A stretch of 64,000 nt of DNA, from the NCBI GenBank assembly GCA_946406115.1, contig OX291561.1:7990273-8054272 (forward strand), in the 5' to 3' direction. This document shows positions 1 through 12,126 of this stretch, in pieces. The translations under genes were made by a program, and so were the position numbers. Source of the DNA: Apoda limacodes (taxonomy: Eukaryota > Arthropoda > Insecta > Lepidoptera > Limacodidae). The notes under the pieces were generated by a model that was not told the DNA's origin, did no database searches, and was given only the letters and a program-made list of their open reading frames with translations. The stretch's first letter is position 1. Each line of letters starts with the position of its first letter.

Positions 1-883
1 AATAAAGTGTGTGTATTTGTGTGTAACATACAACAAATATTAAGCTGTGTATTTTATTGACAAACAAAAAACTGTATAAGATGGTCATCAGTATTATCTA
101 ATAGTGTATTATGTACAGGACCCAGGACGCAAATTTTACAATATCACTATAGTAAATTGTGTATTAAGGGTGGTAAGGAGAAAATTACTTAAGAGAGGCT
201 ATTATATATAGAAGCCTAAGGCCAAAGACTAATGACTCGAATTTTTAATTTTCGTACCGCCTGCGTTACACACAACGTTTTTCATCACATTTGCAAGTAA
301 ATAAATAACAACATAAAGTGGATATATAAATAAACTGACCAAAACACAATTGAAATGGTGGGAATAGAAGTAGAGAAATAACGCCACAATACATCTAATG
401 TATATAGACAATTTATAAATCAAAAAGTTTTGGCAAAAGTAAAAACTTGTGAGCAAATGCTTGCTTGTTTGTGTGTGCGTACTTCATGTGTGGAACCAAT
501 CAATCAATTAAACAATATTTATTAAAATAGGTTTCTGAGAACACTTTTAAATCTTCGATACAATGTTAATTTCTGCCAAGAAGAGCTGGCAAGAAGTTCT
601 ATTAAAAGTAATAATACAATACTTTGATAATCAGCTAACAAGTATACAATATGTATTGAAACACTTAGTAGATAATATAAATAAGTTAGTAATCTACTAA
701 AAACAAAGTCAAATACATGTCGCACCATGCGAAGCGTCAAATATAATCGATCGTGAGAAGGAATTCCGATATTTAAGAGTAATTCTATATTTAATAGTAC
801 TAGTGGCATTAGCGCAATCATAATTTTATTATATTCTTGCACAATCATATGTATACATATACTTAAAACTCTCCATACTATAC
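1..883. other. AT-rich non-coding stretch
   Basis: I see no exon-like sequence here on either strand. The 157-codon minus-strand reading frame at 522-995 is low-complexity, rich in Leu, Ile, Tyr and Val, and runs into a dispersed repeat, so I do not call it a gene. Confidence 0.6.
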
Positions 884-1121
884 ATGAATATAATTTAATA
901 GATATTATAAATGCGAAATTAACTCTGTCTGTTACCGCTGTGCCGATCAAGATGAAATTTGTCATGGAGATAGTCTTATTCCCAGCGAAGAACATAAGCT
1001 ACTTGAAAACGTCAAGTATAAGTCGGTTTTCTTTTTCCTATAATTTAGGATTTGCAGTTAAAATCCTACATCGATGACCGAATTTAGGGCAAGTGGAAAC
1101 TCGGGCAAAAGCTAGTATATT
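884..1121 (+). mobile_element. Dispersed repeat, family B (copy 1)
   Basis: This matches 57272-57488 (same strand) and 57903-58258 (opposite strand) along most of its length. Shared blocks include ATTATAAATGCGAA, a GATGAAATTT block, TACTTGAAAACGTCAAGT, AAATCCTACATCGATGA and a terminal AAGCTAGTAT. No coding potential is visible. Repeats opening with ATTATAAATGCGA and closing with GCTAGTAT are typical of lepidopteran short non-autonomous elements. I assign no class. Confidence 0.65.
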
Positions 1122-1262
1122 ATAAATGCGCAAGTATGTAAGTTCGTTTGTCCCTGCATCACGTCACAGAGGAGTATCCAATTGAGCTAAAAACTTTGCA
1201 CAGGGATAATCAAAGAGACGGAAAAGGACGTAGGCTAGACTTTAATTCCGTAAAAATAGAAG
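1122..1262 (+). repeat. Partial dispersed repeat related to family C
   Basis: It opens with TATTATAAATGCGCAAG, then a TTTGTCC..CACGTCA block like that of the family C copies near 25.6 and 26.5 kb. It abuts the end of the preceding family B copy, so two short elements sit in tandem. Confidence 0.4.
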
Positions 1263-2254
1263 TTTATGTAGTAATGAACGAATTCCGCATGCATGAACTA
1301 TAGCCGCAGGTAGAGCTTGCTATTGTTACTTTTTTACTATAATTCGGGAGTGGTCGTAGTAATCCTTCACCAATCCAGCGCGGGCCACAACTAGTACATA
1401 AATAAATAAATACACAAAGACAGACATAAATATACATAAAACACAAACAAGTGTATCAACAACTTACATAGTATAATAATATAATAAATATAGTATTAAT
1501 AACCCGCTGCAATCCACGATTGGGCACATCACACAAACGTATATGTATACATTTAACGTACTGTCATTTCGGAAACAAGCCTGCGGGAAGAAGAAGTGGC
1601 AAGAAACTTCTCGGGTTTACACCTGTTACCATCAATCACGAAGGAACCAGGCCACCAAATACACAAAATCTATGTAAATATGTGTAAACACACATACATG
1701 TACACGTCTATGAGTTGATTGCCAGATTGATTCTATAGATAGGTACATACGCGAAAGAATTGACGCGTCTTTACCGCCCGTGGGTTCTAAGAACGAGCGC
1801 TTTGCTTTGAGAAAAGTAAAATTTACAAAGAAAAGACCGTAATTAAGTTGTTATCACCCGCTTTGCCTGCTCGTAATGACAATGTTTACGAGTAAGTGTG
1901 ATGAAAAATTAATTTAGTTTTTGATTCCCTTAGGCCATATTTAATAGTGTATAGTGAATTTTAGCTGTGCCCTGAGCCATGCGTTTTATCCGTCAGTGAG
2001 TGGTCCACTTTAGTACACCCCGGTTATTCACCCACAATCTAACGGTGAATTAACATAAGTACAACCGCACTGTACCGATGTGTTAACGAACATTAATGCA
2101 TTACCTTGCACTAGTAAACAAAAGCTTCAAGACATATATAATGAAGAGAGAAGTAAGTACCTATAACTAACTCATACCACATAGTACGTTTAATATGACC
2201 TCGCCCTGTTAATGAAATAAAGCAGGAATTAATATTATATAGACTCCCTCGAGT
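1263..2254. other. Non-coding stretch
   Basis: AT-rich DNA without splice-bounded or recognisable coding sequence. Short frames in it are interrupted and low in complexity. Confidence 0.55.
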
Positions 2255-2508
2255 AAAATACATGTTATTGCAGTCACTAAGCGACGTGTTTAAAAATACA
2301 TTTTATTGCAATCACTTAACTATGTTTTTTAAAATACATGTTATTTTTGTCACTTAGAAACGTATTTTAAAATACATGTCATTGTTTTCACTTAGCAACG
2401 TATTTTAAAATACATGTTATTGCTGTCACTTAGCAACGTATTTTGAAATACATGTTATTGTTGTCACTTAGCAACGTATTTTAAAATACATGTTATTGCA
2501 CACTTAAC
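2255..2508. repeat. 38-bp minisatellite, seven units
   Basis: Tandem units start at 2255, 2293, 2331, 2369, 2407, 2445 and 2483, exactly 38 bp apart; the last is partial. Each unit runs through AAAATACATGTTATTG, TCACTTAGCAACG and TATTTT. The junction between the better-preserved units forms the 14-bp palindrome GTATTTTAAAATAC. The first units are the most diverged and units 4-7 the most alike. It is not CRISPR: there are no unique spacers and the whole unit repeats. Confidence 0.9.
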
Positions 2509-3284
2509 TACATACACACAGAAAATCAAATAGTCACATCCACTTTAAGATATGTATAAAATACGGTTATAAACGGTACAGGATTTTTACATATTATGTA
2601 AGTGTTACCTACCACTAAACTTAACACTTGACACTAAGGACGTTTGACCTAACCGATAAAGATAGGTAGGTTCCAATGAAGTTGGGTTTTTGTGTATACT
2701 ACATACCAACTACATACGTGTATCAATTTATAATTGTGCGTTTTAATAACTTTTTACTTTACGATCAATATATACTTATTTGTAATTTTTAAACAATTAA
2801 ATATAATAAACATAACTAGAATTTTGTTGACTTAACAATTATTATATTGACTTAACATATTTTTTGTACTTTTGGTATGTTATGATGAGTTACGATGAGT
2901 TATGTGTCAAACATACTTTGTGTAGGTAAAGGCTGATATAAGAATGGTGGTGGTGAAAAGAGAGAGCGAGGGCAGGTAACAGCCCTAACTCCTTGCCCCA
3001 CGGTTCCATGAGTATTGTGTTTTACGCACTCGTTGCTATGAAACAAATGAATTGACTTAGCAAGTTATGATGAAACTTGTTTTCCTGAGTAGGTTCTTAA
3101 CTATTGTTTACGTGTTACGAGCTGTTCTTGGGCTACGGCATTGAATGTTATCGGTGCACAATGAAGCCGACAGCTATCAGGGCACGGTCGAGCACTGAAC
3201 CCGGCACCTACCACGTTTAACATGCACCCGATAAACTGTGGTGAAACAAAGGGTCATCGGACTTATTCGGTTTACTTTCATATT

Positions 3285-3350
3285 TTTAGGGTTCCGTATC
3301 TCAATGGCAAAAACGAACCATTATAAATTTGTCATGTCCGACCGTCCAAA
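3285..3350 (-). repeat. Family D terminal fragment
   Basis: TTTTTAGGGTTCCGTA is followed by ATGGCAAAAACG, TTATAAATTTGTCATGTC and CGACCGTCC. The same order occurs at 30782-30860 at the end of a longer family D copy, so this is a truncated member of that family. Confidence 0.6.
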
Positions 3351-5032
3351 TGCTTATGTTACATCCTTATGATTCTGCCATCTTTCTATCGATTAAAATG
3401 ATACTTCTCATAGAGGTGTCTTTTATAAATTTGTAAAAAAAATAAAAAAAAAATTTTATTTTTGGGTAGCTCTCCACGTTGATAATATTTTTTTCGCACA
3501 CTCTATTGTGTTTGGTATCGTTGGATAGTGTTTCCCCCCTCTCTAATTTTATAACCATGTGTTCTTAAAAACTTTAAAAAAATCGCGATAATGGAACTTT
3601 ATAAATACTTTCAGAGAAATTTGTTTGGACAAATAGGTTCAAATTTTTTTTATATAATCGCAATAATACTTAACCCTAACTTAATGGTGTACGGCACGCC
3701 AGTTATTTAAATTTAATTTTTAATTTTTTAAAGGCCTTTGTGTTTTAGGGATTCCGTGTTCGAAAGTAAAAACTGAATCCTTATAAAATAATTTACATGT
3801 CTTCCGTTATTGCCCTTTTTCTGATTTTTTTATTATACGTATATATACGTATATTTTAGACCCTAACATTTTGCAAGCACTTTCAATATTTTTCTGAAAA
3901 TTCTTATAAGGCAGGAAGTAAATGGAGTACACTGTGTGTGACATAAAAATAAATTAAATGAAAATTATACGCATACGCAGTAATTTGCTTTATGGGTGTA
4001 AAGCAACCTTAAATTAAACCTTGAGATATTTTTTTTGTGACAAAACCATATTAAATCGAAGGAAGTTCAGCGAAAAATTAGAAATTAAATATTAAAATTA
4101 TATGATATAAAAGTTATGAAAATTCTATTACATAAACCAGTTAATTAGTTTATTTTTCACTTTTAGTGGGGTTTTAAAGTCGTTGTAATATTTTATTATT
4201 TTTTTAAGACAAAAAGGTTAAGCTCGTTCCTATCCTATCCTAGTTATATATTTCACTTGGATTATTTATTAGGATGATGTTGCGGTCCAAGGTCAACAAA
4301 TAAAAAAAACCTTAATAAAATCGATCTTCACCAAACTTGGTGAGTATAAACCTTTATAGAATGTTGACCTTAAATACCTAATGCAGTTGGAAACCAGTTA
4401 CTTGCCTATCTATCATCCACTAGACGTCTAAAATTACGGTACCAACTATTAAGTCCATAAAAAATTTTACAACAAAATCTAATATTATATGCATCCATCG
4501 CTTCTTTTACTTTACAACTATATTGACGACACGTTATGAATATTCTATGCACTGCATAATGCATAATCCGTAATAAGGTTTACGCCTGAGAACTATTTTG
4601 CATTGAAATATTTACCTTTTATGCATTCACACCAGTGTTGACATGATATATTAGTTACAAATAAGGCCGGATTTAGTACTTAAAAATGAAAAAAGCGGGA
4701 TTGGCAAGACTAGACAAAAGTGTATTAATAATAATAAAGAAACTAAAAACGACTAACTGCGTGTCCTGTAATATTTATACATATATCTATCTATCTATAA
4801 GTATTCTTTGGGACAAAGTGTTGTTGTGTTCTTGAAAAGCTTGCACACAAAACTTTTACTCAAGGACGGGAGATAAAATCAGTACAAAAAATATATATAT
4901 AAATATACCAATTTGAGTGAAAAGTCTTTGAATACGTGTCCAACGACACACTTGGCAATATAGGGTGCGCAAAAAAATAACAATCCCGTATTTGTATTAA
5001 GAACTACTCTCTATTCTTTTTATCCCAAATTT

Positions 5033-5068
5033 ATGGCGTATCGAAATTTTATGGCGTATCGAAATTTT
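5033..5068. repeat. 18-bp perfect tandem duplication
   Basis: The unit ATGGCGTATCGAAATTTT occurs twice without mismatch at 5033-5050 and 5051-5068. It looks like a recent slippage product in non-coding DNA. Confidence 0.8.
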
Positions 5069-5122
5069 ATTAGAAATTAAAGAAAGGTAGAAGGATTATG
5101 ATAATAAGGCTCTAAGATTGAT

Positions 5123-5150
5123 GGACGAACGGACGGACGGACGGACGGAC
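5123..5150. repeat. GACG tetranucleotide microsatellite
   Basis: A run of GGAC/GACG units. The same tetranucleotide appears inside the family D copy near 58625-58660, so it may be the residue of such an element. Confidence 0.7.
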
Positions 5151-8100
5151 ATAGCTACACTATAGATAATAGGTTATGATAATATAAACGATTTAATTTT
5201 ATATTAGAATGAACCATTAGGTCACAGTCACTATATGGAACGGCTCGACTTGTTAATTTTAGAAACCTATGTAGATGCCTCTGTCTAGCAGCGGACATCT
5301 AACTGCTGATTATTATGTACAATTTATATATGTCATTTTTGTTTCGTATCAAATGAACAATTTATGTACAAGCAGCGTGATATTAGTAGTGTTTTTTTTA
5401 TTATTAAGAAAAATCCAGTGGTTTACTGAGATGGATTGGTATTCGGGTTCAGACGATCGTGCGCTTCCGCCGCGCCTCGGGCATTGATCACAATTTTATA
5501 TTTAGAACGCAGTTGGTAGAAATTTCGAATACTTCTGATGTGAAAATTTAAAATACACAAAATGAAGGGCTATTTCTCCCGTTTAGTAGCGTGTGGTTAA
5601 GTTTGGGTTTTGGTCTTTGATTTCCACGAACTAAGGTAATTTGAACACCCGAATTCCTTTATAATGAAATGGTCATGTGTGAGTTACCGCTAGAAGACAA
5701 AGATTCGTTTGTGTTTTATTTTTTTTATTGTGCACAATCTGCCCTGCCCCTTAATTTATTTTTTCTGTAAACTCACGCGTTCCCATAAAGCACGGTGACT
5801 CGGTGACTGATTCAGGGGGTCACGGTTGCTGGTTCGAGTCTCGACTCCGCTCCAGTAATGACTAATAACAGTCCATAAGATGGTTTTTATTTTATCCTGC
5901 TAACGGTCATTTTTATACACTTTTGCCAAGTGTGTTAAATTTACTTTGTACGTAATATTAATAAATAATTTACAGTACCTAAATTTAATTGTAAAATAAA
6001 GTCTAATTTAATAGTTTTTGAAAAATTAATGATTGCAATAAAATCATAAAATCTTATTGCATACATTATAGTAACGAAACCCGCGGTTTAAGATTTCAAC
6101 TGGCACTTGACTAGTTTTATATATCGTTATAAGATATAAGATGCAGTTTAACTACTGTTTGCATAAAAAGAAAACACTTTTGACAATATTGACAACCCTT
6201 TTGTCATGTCTGTATTGTTTTATCTATGGTCGTGAAATTTTAATATATCTTTGTTCTATATTTGAAATTCTTTGCCTAATCTTATTTACGTAAAGAATAT
6301 ATAAATAATGTCACAGATTAACAAAAAAAAACAAAGATCGGTCCGATATCGAACACCTGCACTAATAGAATTGCAAATTTTCTCTAGAACCGTTGCAAAG
6401 CGTGTTTATATATGAATCGATTGTCACTAAATTCAGATATGGACGAAAAACAGATTTTTCATCATCTTCAATGTGTGTTTTAATAGGCATTTAAATGAAA
6501 TTAAATAAATTGTGAATTAGTTGTTGTAATACATAGCTAGGCTATTTCTTTAGGGCTGTCTGTACACTATCCAGATAATTAAAAGCTAGAGACAAATACA
6601 TATAGGAACACTTTGATTGGTCTATCAAGACGCCCAGCATTGCATTTGTTTTCCACCAAGGCTTCAAATGAAATTTGGGTAAAAACAGAATACAATAAGA
6701 AACCAGAGACATACTGTTCGACTACGGAACCCAAAAAATAATTAAATAAAAATCAGCCTTATACATCCCCACTGGCGATTCGGGCCATAGTCCACACGCG
6801 AGCCCAGTGTAGATTGTAAACTTCACATACGTTTTTTTTCACGGATGCAGATATCCTCAGGAATTTTTGCTTCACCAAAGAGCCAGTGGTTTGAATAATC
6901 AATGTATTTAAGAAATTAAGAAAAAAGACTTATTAGTACACGCCGGCGTCGAACTTCCGCCACTCAGGACGCAAAGTGAAATCGAAACCTCTCGGCCATC
7001 ACCGGTGGTGCCTACAATTTTGCTATAAAAACTGCAAAACCACCATCGCCTTAAGGACCCAGATTTATAACTTTCACTTAAGGTATACTGTTTTTTTTTG
7101 TGTCACCAGCATGTATTTGGTGTCACTAGTGGCCTAACGACTGGTACTATTTATGACCATGACTCATGATTTACGTAATCTATGTAATCATTATCATCAC
7201 GCGGGCTCCGCTGTGATGGGTGTGGTTTAATTTTGAGCCAATTTATCATGGTTAATACATTTTTCGTTAGCTGTCATACAAACGCTTAACCAGTGTTTTT
7301 TATCAACATGGAAAAAGTGTGTGAAACTTTTGGATGAGGCCCTAAACTATGCTGTTTGGGATCTCAACTATGACGTTTGTGATTTAGATTCCTCTTGATC
7401 AGTGGCGCTGCTACCGGCACTCATTTTATAATTAAAAATAATTTAAAGTACGTATAAATTTATATATTAAAATCAGTATTTGATAAAACCTATCTAGATA
7501 GGGCCCCAATTTTTCTTGCGCCGGAGCCTTTGGGTACCTAGCTACGCCACTGCCCTTGCCCATGAGGACCCCCGCGCCTACTATATGGTTTGAACTCTGG
7601 AGCGCTTCGAACAAATTTCCTACCCTCCCTCTTAACCTAACTTTTTCCCCGCCAAGATAAAATGCTCTATATTTCCAAAACTACGTAATGTATCCTACTT
7701 ATGCTTGTAACGTTTTTTAGCTTATTAAATACCACATACTATTCGCCTATCTACTATGTAATAAACTATTCACCTAGTAATAAGAAGTTTCCTTCAGAAA
7801 CTCGAAAACCGAAACAAGACACTATCACCATACTATCACTTATGATAGAACTGAAACATAGAAATAAACATGAATTTGAACCCCAATAGGTACTTTCATT
7901 GTAAAACGATAGCAATTCGACCAATTTGAAAAATGTTTTCAAGTCTATCGTTATTGATCATTATATGGTCTATGATCACATTGAAGGTTCGAACTCCATA
8001 GGTATGCAAACATTACAGTCAAGCAAGGTTGCCTTCAATTTGTCATCATAATTTTTGTTGAGATTTATTCATCATAATTTATGCTATAAAGTAATAAAAA

Positions 8101-9597
8101 AAAAAAAATTTGTTTGAAAATAGGTAATTTTATCAAAAAAAACGTAATTTTTATAAGATTATTAGATGATAATCAAAGCTCTCGTAGGTGTACGGACAAC
8201 TAAACTCATAGCTTATAATAATATTATCACTATGCCAATATTTTCATTTATATAAGTTAAACAAAAAAAAGCAAACTGTTTCGTTACAAAGTACTAGTGG
8301 CTAAGTACCTACCTTTATTAATATTTAATGAAATTTTTTTAAATTAATTTAATTAAAAAAATAGAACACTGAAATTAAGTAGGCATAATCTATTGCGGGA
8401 TATCTGTCTGTGGTTTTCCAAAATCCTAAAAAAAAATCAACTGTTAATGTTATTTAAAAACATTCACCTGAAATGCTCAGCTTTTCAAAATATGGCGTCC
8501 ATTTTATGGCAAAATTAGTTTTTTTTTAAATTCAAGATGGCGGATCCAATATGGCGTTTATAAAAAAATCTTTTTAAAAGTTGCTTGTGTGGTAGTTGCT
8601 ATGGTGCTATACCTATTTATGGCCTACCATACTAGAAGTGGAAATAAAAATAAACATAGTAATAATATTATGTTGGTAGGTTTGTCTCACTAATCACTTG
8701 GTAGGGAAAAAACATTTTTTGTGTTTTGCAAATGAGTGCAACGCTGTTTTGATGTCATACAAATCAGAATACCAGTTTTGAAAGTGAAACAACCAAAAAG
8801 AGCAGAATATAAAACGTTACAATACATATCGGACAGTTAAGTCCGTATGTAATATAAAGTTTTATTTAGATGCTCTATGTACATACTACATTAGTAGGCA
8901 GTTAGGCAGGATAGTACCTTGTTAGACTATACCATAGATCTGAGTTTCTTACCGGCTTTTCTCGGTAGTAAATTCATTCCAATCCATTGCTAAAGTAAAG
9001 TATAAGTCTATTAAATCATTAGTTCAATGCTGTTTGCAAGTTTAGTGTAATAAAAAAATATGATTTCCAGTATGAGAAGGTAGTAGACCTAGATTCTACG
9101 TTATGAAACAATGAAAGCTGCATCGAAACCTGTTATGCAGTTTTTGCGTAGTGTGATGCGTAGACAAAAGGCAAATAGTTTTTTATCCTATGTAAGTATA
9201 GCTGTGATAGCTCATGACAATTGACCTGCTGTTAATAATAGGCTAATTTTTTTAAAAAACTTTAAAGTTCTTAAATATTTTAGCCTTTGCATGTTATCAT
9301 ACCCATATACATGAATGTACACACACAATGACAAGAAATATCGGAGCTATGATGTAACATAAGTAAGTCAGTTGGTAAGTGTACAAAAGTAGTCATTTTT
9401 ATCGAGACCTTAGCTGACGTAACCGGGCGATGACCTCAATAATGATGAATCATTGGATTTGGAAGTCATGACTGGAATGTTAAGTTAACCAGTATCCAGT
9501 GGAAGGTACCGAGACTATCAGTTAGGTACCAATTTCAGTACAAGGTTTTAAGAGTGATAAGTTTTAAAGAAAAATAGATTTTATAGAATCTGTTGTT

Positions 9598-9611
9598 TTA
9601 AAACAGGAAAT
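9598..9611 (-). CDS. dap: Possible terminal coding exon of dacapo (very short, tentative)
   Basis: On the minus strand an acceptor-like TTTTTATCAG ends at 9612, and the following bases fit the phase left open by exon 1 (one base carried over). Joined to exon 1 they read Asp-Phe-Leu-Phe-stop, so the inhibitor would end QLQMTDFLF. That resembles a PIP degron, where MTD followed by hydrophobic or aromatic residues is characteristic. Other acceptors in the 11 kb downstream also give a TDF-like continuation, so this is only a candidate. The true last exon could also lie outside the window. Confidence 0.2.
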
Positions 9612-11654
9612 CTGATAAAAATCGCCGAAGTGTAAGCGAGTCATATGCAGGCATTAACTTAGTATGTCTAAGTAGTTAATAGAAAGGTAGTTAGTTTAGA
9701 CAACTGGAAATTGAAAATTTCTAAAAAAATGTGTCAGTATGGCTAAATTTTTTTTTTTCATTTAAAAAAAAAAATATTTGTTTATTACAAACCAGTATGA
9801 CTTAACATAAGACTCCTACTATGTTTTATTGTCATTTAAATTAACTGATTTCTATTACACGTATTCTATGTAGCCATATAATAGTTTGCAATCTACAGAT
9901 TTAGTGGAGAGACATTATAACATTACACATGCAAATTTCTATATATGATGATAAAACCCATACAACAACCGATAGCATTAAGATTTTATAAAAATATCAT
10001 AATTAATAAAAACAAGGAGAATAAAGTTTGGAATAATCAGGTCCAATCTAATATTTAATACTAAATTTTTGATCACGGCAAAATTGATTTCTTATGCAAT
10101 TTTAATATTATATCATATCCAGGTATCGATAAGACTTGGCCCAGTTACGAAATAAGAAAAATTGTTGACATATGTAAGTGTTTGAACAAAATATCGCAAA
10201 GTAAGCAAACTTTTTGTGACCCATTAAATTGATAAAGATAATTCTTAAGGTTTGTTGTTGAGGAAAAACGTACATATAATTTTATTGAATTATGAGGTAT
10301 TTTTATAAAAATAGTAAACTTTATATCTATATGTAAATCTGATTATATTAATTTGGATATTTATAGTTAATTTTGTTGATAGTTAAAATAAGATTATCTA
10401 GATTTCTATTCAACCTTTATATATTTTTATATAATTGAAATTTACCATCACAATTAAATTACCTGTATTACATTATATATTTCTTGTTATATAAGATACT
10501 TTTTATACGCCTCCGTTGCGATTCCTTTTTATTAGAATTCTATTTCAAAAATATATTAATTTAGTTTAATTAATTAATTCAATGAATTAGAAATATGATT
10601 TAAAGAAAAACGGTACTTATGGGTAAGCGATATGTGAAAATTATGTATTTACTTTGTTCAGTACATGACGTAACGTCATGTTTAGTTTGGGGCGGCGGTA
10701 ATTGGCTTTCTTTAATGGTGATAGATTTTAAGTCCATTGCTGTAACCAATTCTGTGTGGACAGGAATTGCATAGGGCACAACTACTACGCCGCAGGCAAT
10801 GGTAATGGTAATGCATTTTAATTACCATTAGAGTGTTTTCCCAGCAAGCTCCGAGATATTGACGTCGGTTGTTACAGGCCTTTTTTGTAGCTATTCTTAC
10901 ATTTTATTTTATATGATTTCTACATGCTTTTTTACGACATTTTTATTAAATATATAAAATGTGTCTAAAGATATACATATACAAGACTTAAGACACTAAT
11001 ATAGAAAATTCAAAAATCATTTGTGAAGGACAAAATGATTTGCTGTCGAATACATTACCGGTGTTAACCAAAGCTTGAAAAATATATATGAAAAATGGAA
11101 ATATTTCATGACATGACTATCATCATAAAGCATTGACATAGTATTTTATTTTAAATTTTATACTACCAATTTAATATTCACTCCTAAAAGCAAAATATGA
11201 CGTTATAAACTAAATGAAAATTACCCATGTGTCAAGTAATACACTTTCGTGTCAAGTACCTAAATGAGAGGATACAGGAAAACCAGTCTGTAAAATTTCC
11301 ATTAATTTTATCTAGCAGATGAACTGCAACGTCATTTTAAAGTGGTCTACAATGTAAACGATAGTAATTACCCGTACAGCAATCGATAATATTTCTTTAA
11401 AAAAATTATCAAATCTTTTGTTTTATTAAGTAGATACAAAAATAAATAATTTTATAAAAAACAAATAAATAAATATTTTATTATAGTTTTTTATCCACAG
11501 ATGTTACGATTCCACCTTATTAATTTATTTGATGTGTAAAATATTAATAGTGTTTATCCTTGAACTGTCTGCAATTACGTCACCCTAATGTTTGTTTATT
11601 AGTAAAATCATTTGATATTTTTTAAGAAATTTTAAGATATTTATTAGAACTTAC
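9612..11654 (-). other. Probable dacapo intron
   Basis: Non-coding AT-rich DNA 3' of the dacapo exon 1 donor (CAG then GTAAGT, intron starting at 11654). The only structure I noted is the palindrome at 10663-10681. Where the intron ends is not settled. Confidence 0.4.
10663..10681. promoter_or_regulatory. 19-bp palindrome with two CRE-like half sites
   Basis: ACATGACGT and ACGTCATGT flank one central A, giving TGACG and CGTCA arms back to back. bZIP factors of the CREB/ATF class bind TGACGTCA-type palindromes; here the spacing is wider by one base. It is followed by a locally GC-rich GGGGCGGCGG tract. Function is inferred only. Confidence 0.25.
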
Positions 11655-12126
11655 CTGTCATTTGTAACTGTCTCCTCGAAGCCGGTGTCCTCGGCGTCCG
11701 TGGGGTACGGGACCCACATGGGGTCCGGGGTGTCCGAGGGGTCCGTGGCGAGCTGCCAGCACTTTTCCGCGACGGTGACGCTAGCAAAAGTTTTAAATCT
11801 GTGTTAGTCATACTGGACAAAGCATCCGTCGCAGTTCGCATCGGGCTTGGACTATTTTCTTTGTCATCTTCACAAAATTTTACTGGTGAATCTAATTTAG
11901 CAGCCTTGTAAGGGCATTCCATTTCGATATCAAAATTAAATCGCCTGATAAAACGCTTTCTGTCTCTGCCGTACTGTTCCGCCATCAATTTCCTTGTCTC
12001 GTCCCGGTCCGGAGCTCCAAATAAACACTTGCAGCTCCCACGACGTCTCCTTGGTGAATTACTATTCCTGATTCCTAATGAGATCTCCAATCTTCTCTGT
12101 TTCGGGGTTCTTCCACCGGCAGCCAT
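11655..12126 (-). CDS. dap: Dacapo / p27-type cyclin-dependent kinase inhibitor, first coding exon
   Basis: Nuclear inhibitor of cyclin E-Cdk2-type kinases (CDI/Kip family), which stops the cell cycle at G1. The exon encodes residues 1-157 plus the first base of codon 158. The start ATG is in a good context (A at -3, G at +4). A CDI domain spans about residues 32-75: the cyclin-contacting CLFG sits at 34-37 and the Cdk2-docking FNFD at 63-66, matching LFG and WNFD of p27. A SPVKF segment and an NSPSP site follow. Residues 128-148 form RTP repeats, giving several minimal CDK phosphorylation sites. The exon ends QLQMT and then a CAG/GTAAGT donor. Reading on into the intron gives only GKF and a stop. 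QxxMT is the start of a PIP degron like that of p21, so the next exon probably supplies Asp plus aromatic or hydrophobic residues. Dacapo is the single insect Kip gene; assignment rests on the CDI motifs. Confidence 0.92.

Larger units (their letters stand above)
2509..9597. other. Long non-coding region with repeat fragments
   Basis: AT-rich DNA with no convincing exon. It lies 3' of dacapo exon 1 on the minus strand, so it may be part dacapo intron or 3' flank and part intergenic. I can see a family D-like end at 3285-3345 (TTTTTAGGGTTCCGTA), an exact 18-bp tandem duplication at 5033-5068, a (GACG)n run at 5123-5150, a tRNA B-box-like GGTTCGAGTCTC near 5831, and repeat-like blocks at about 7395-7620 and 8460-8560 that I know only by their general look. 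Confidence 0.5.

Noticed and set aside
522..995. 157-codon minus-strand ORF
   Set aside because: Made of Leu, Ile, Tyr and Val from AT-rich DNA, it runs into family B repeat sequence and has no domain or splice context.
2255..2508. CRISPR-like array
   Set aside because: The full 38-bp unit repeats with no unique spacers and no cas genes, in eukaryotic DNA; it is a minisatellite.
8550..8580. Alternative dacapo exon 2 giving TDFF then INAILDPPS
   Set aside because: The acceptor is a weak AAAAAG without a pyrimidine tract and the sequence lies in a repeat-like ATGGCGGATCC region; the PIP-like match is probably chance.
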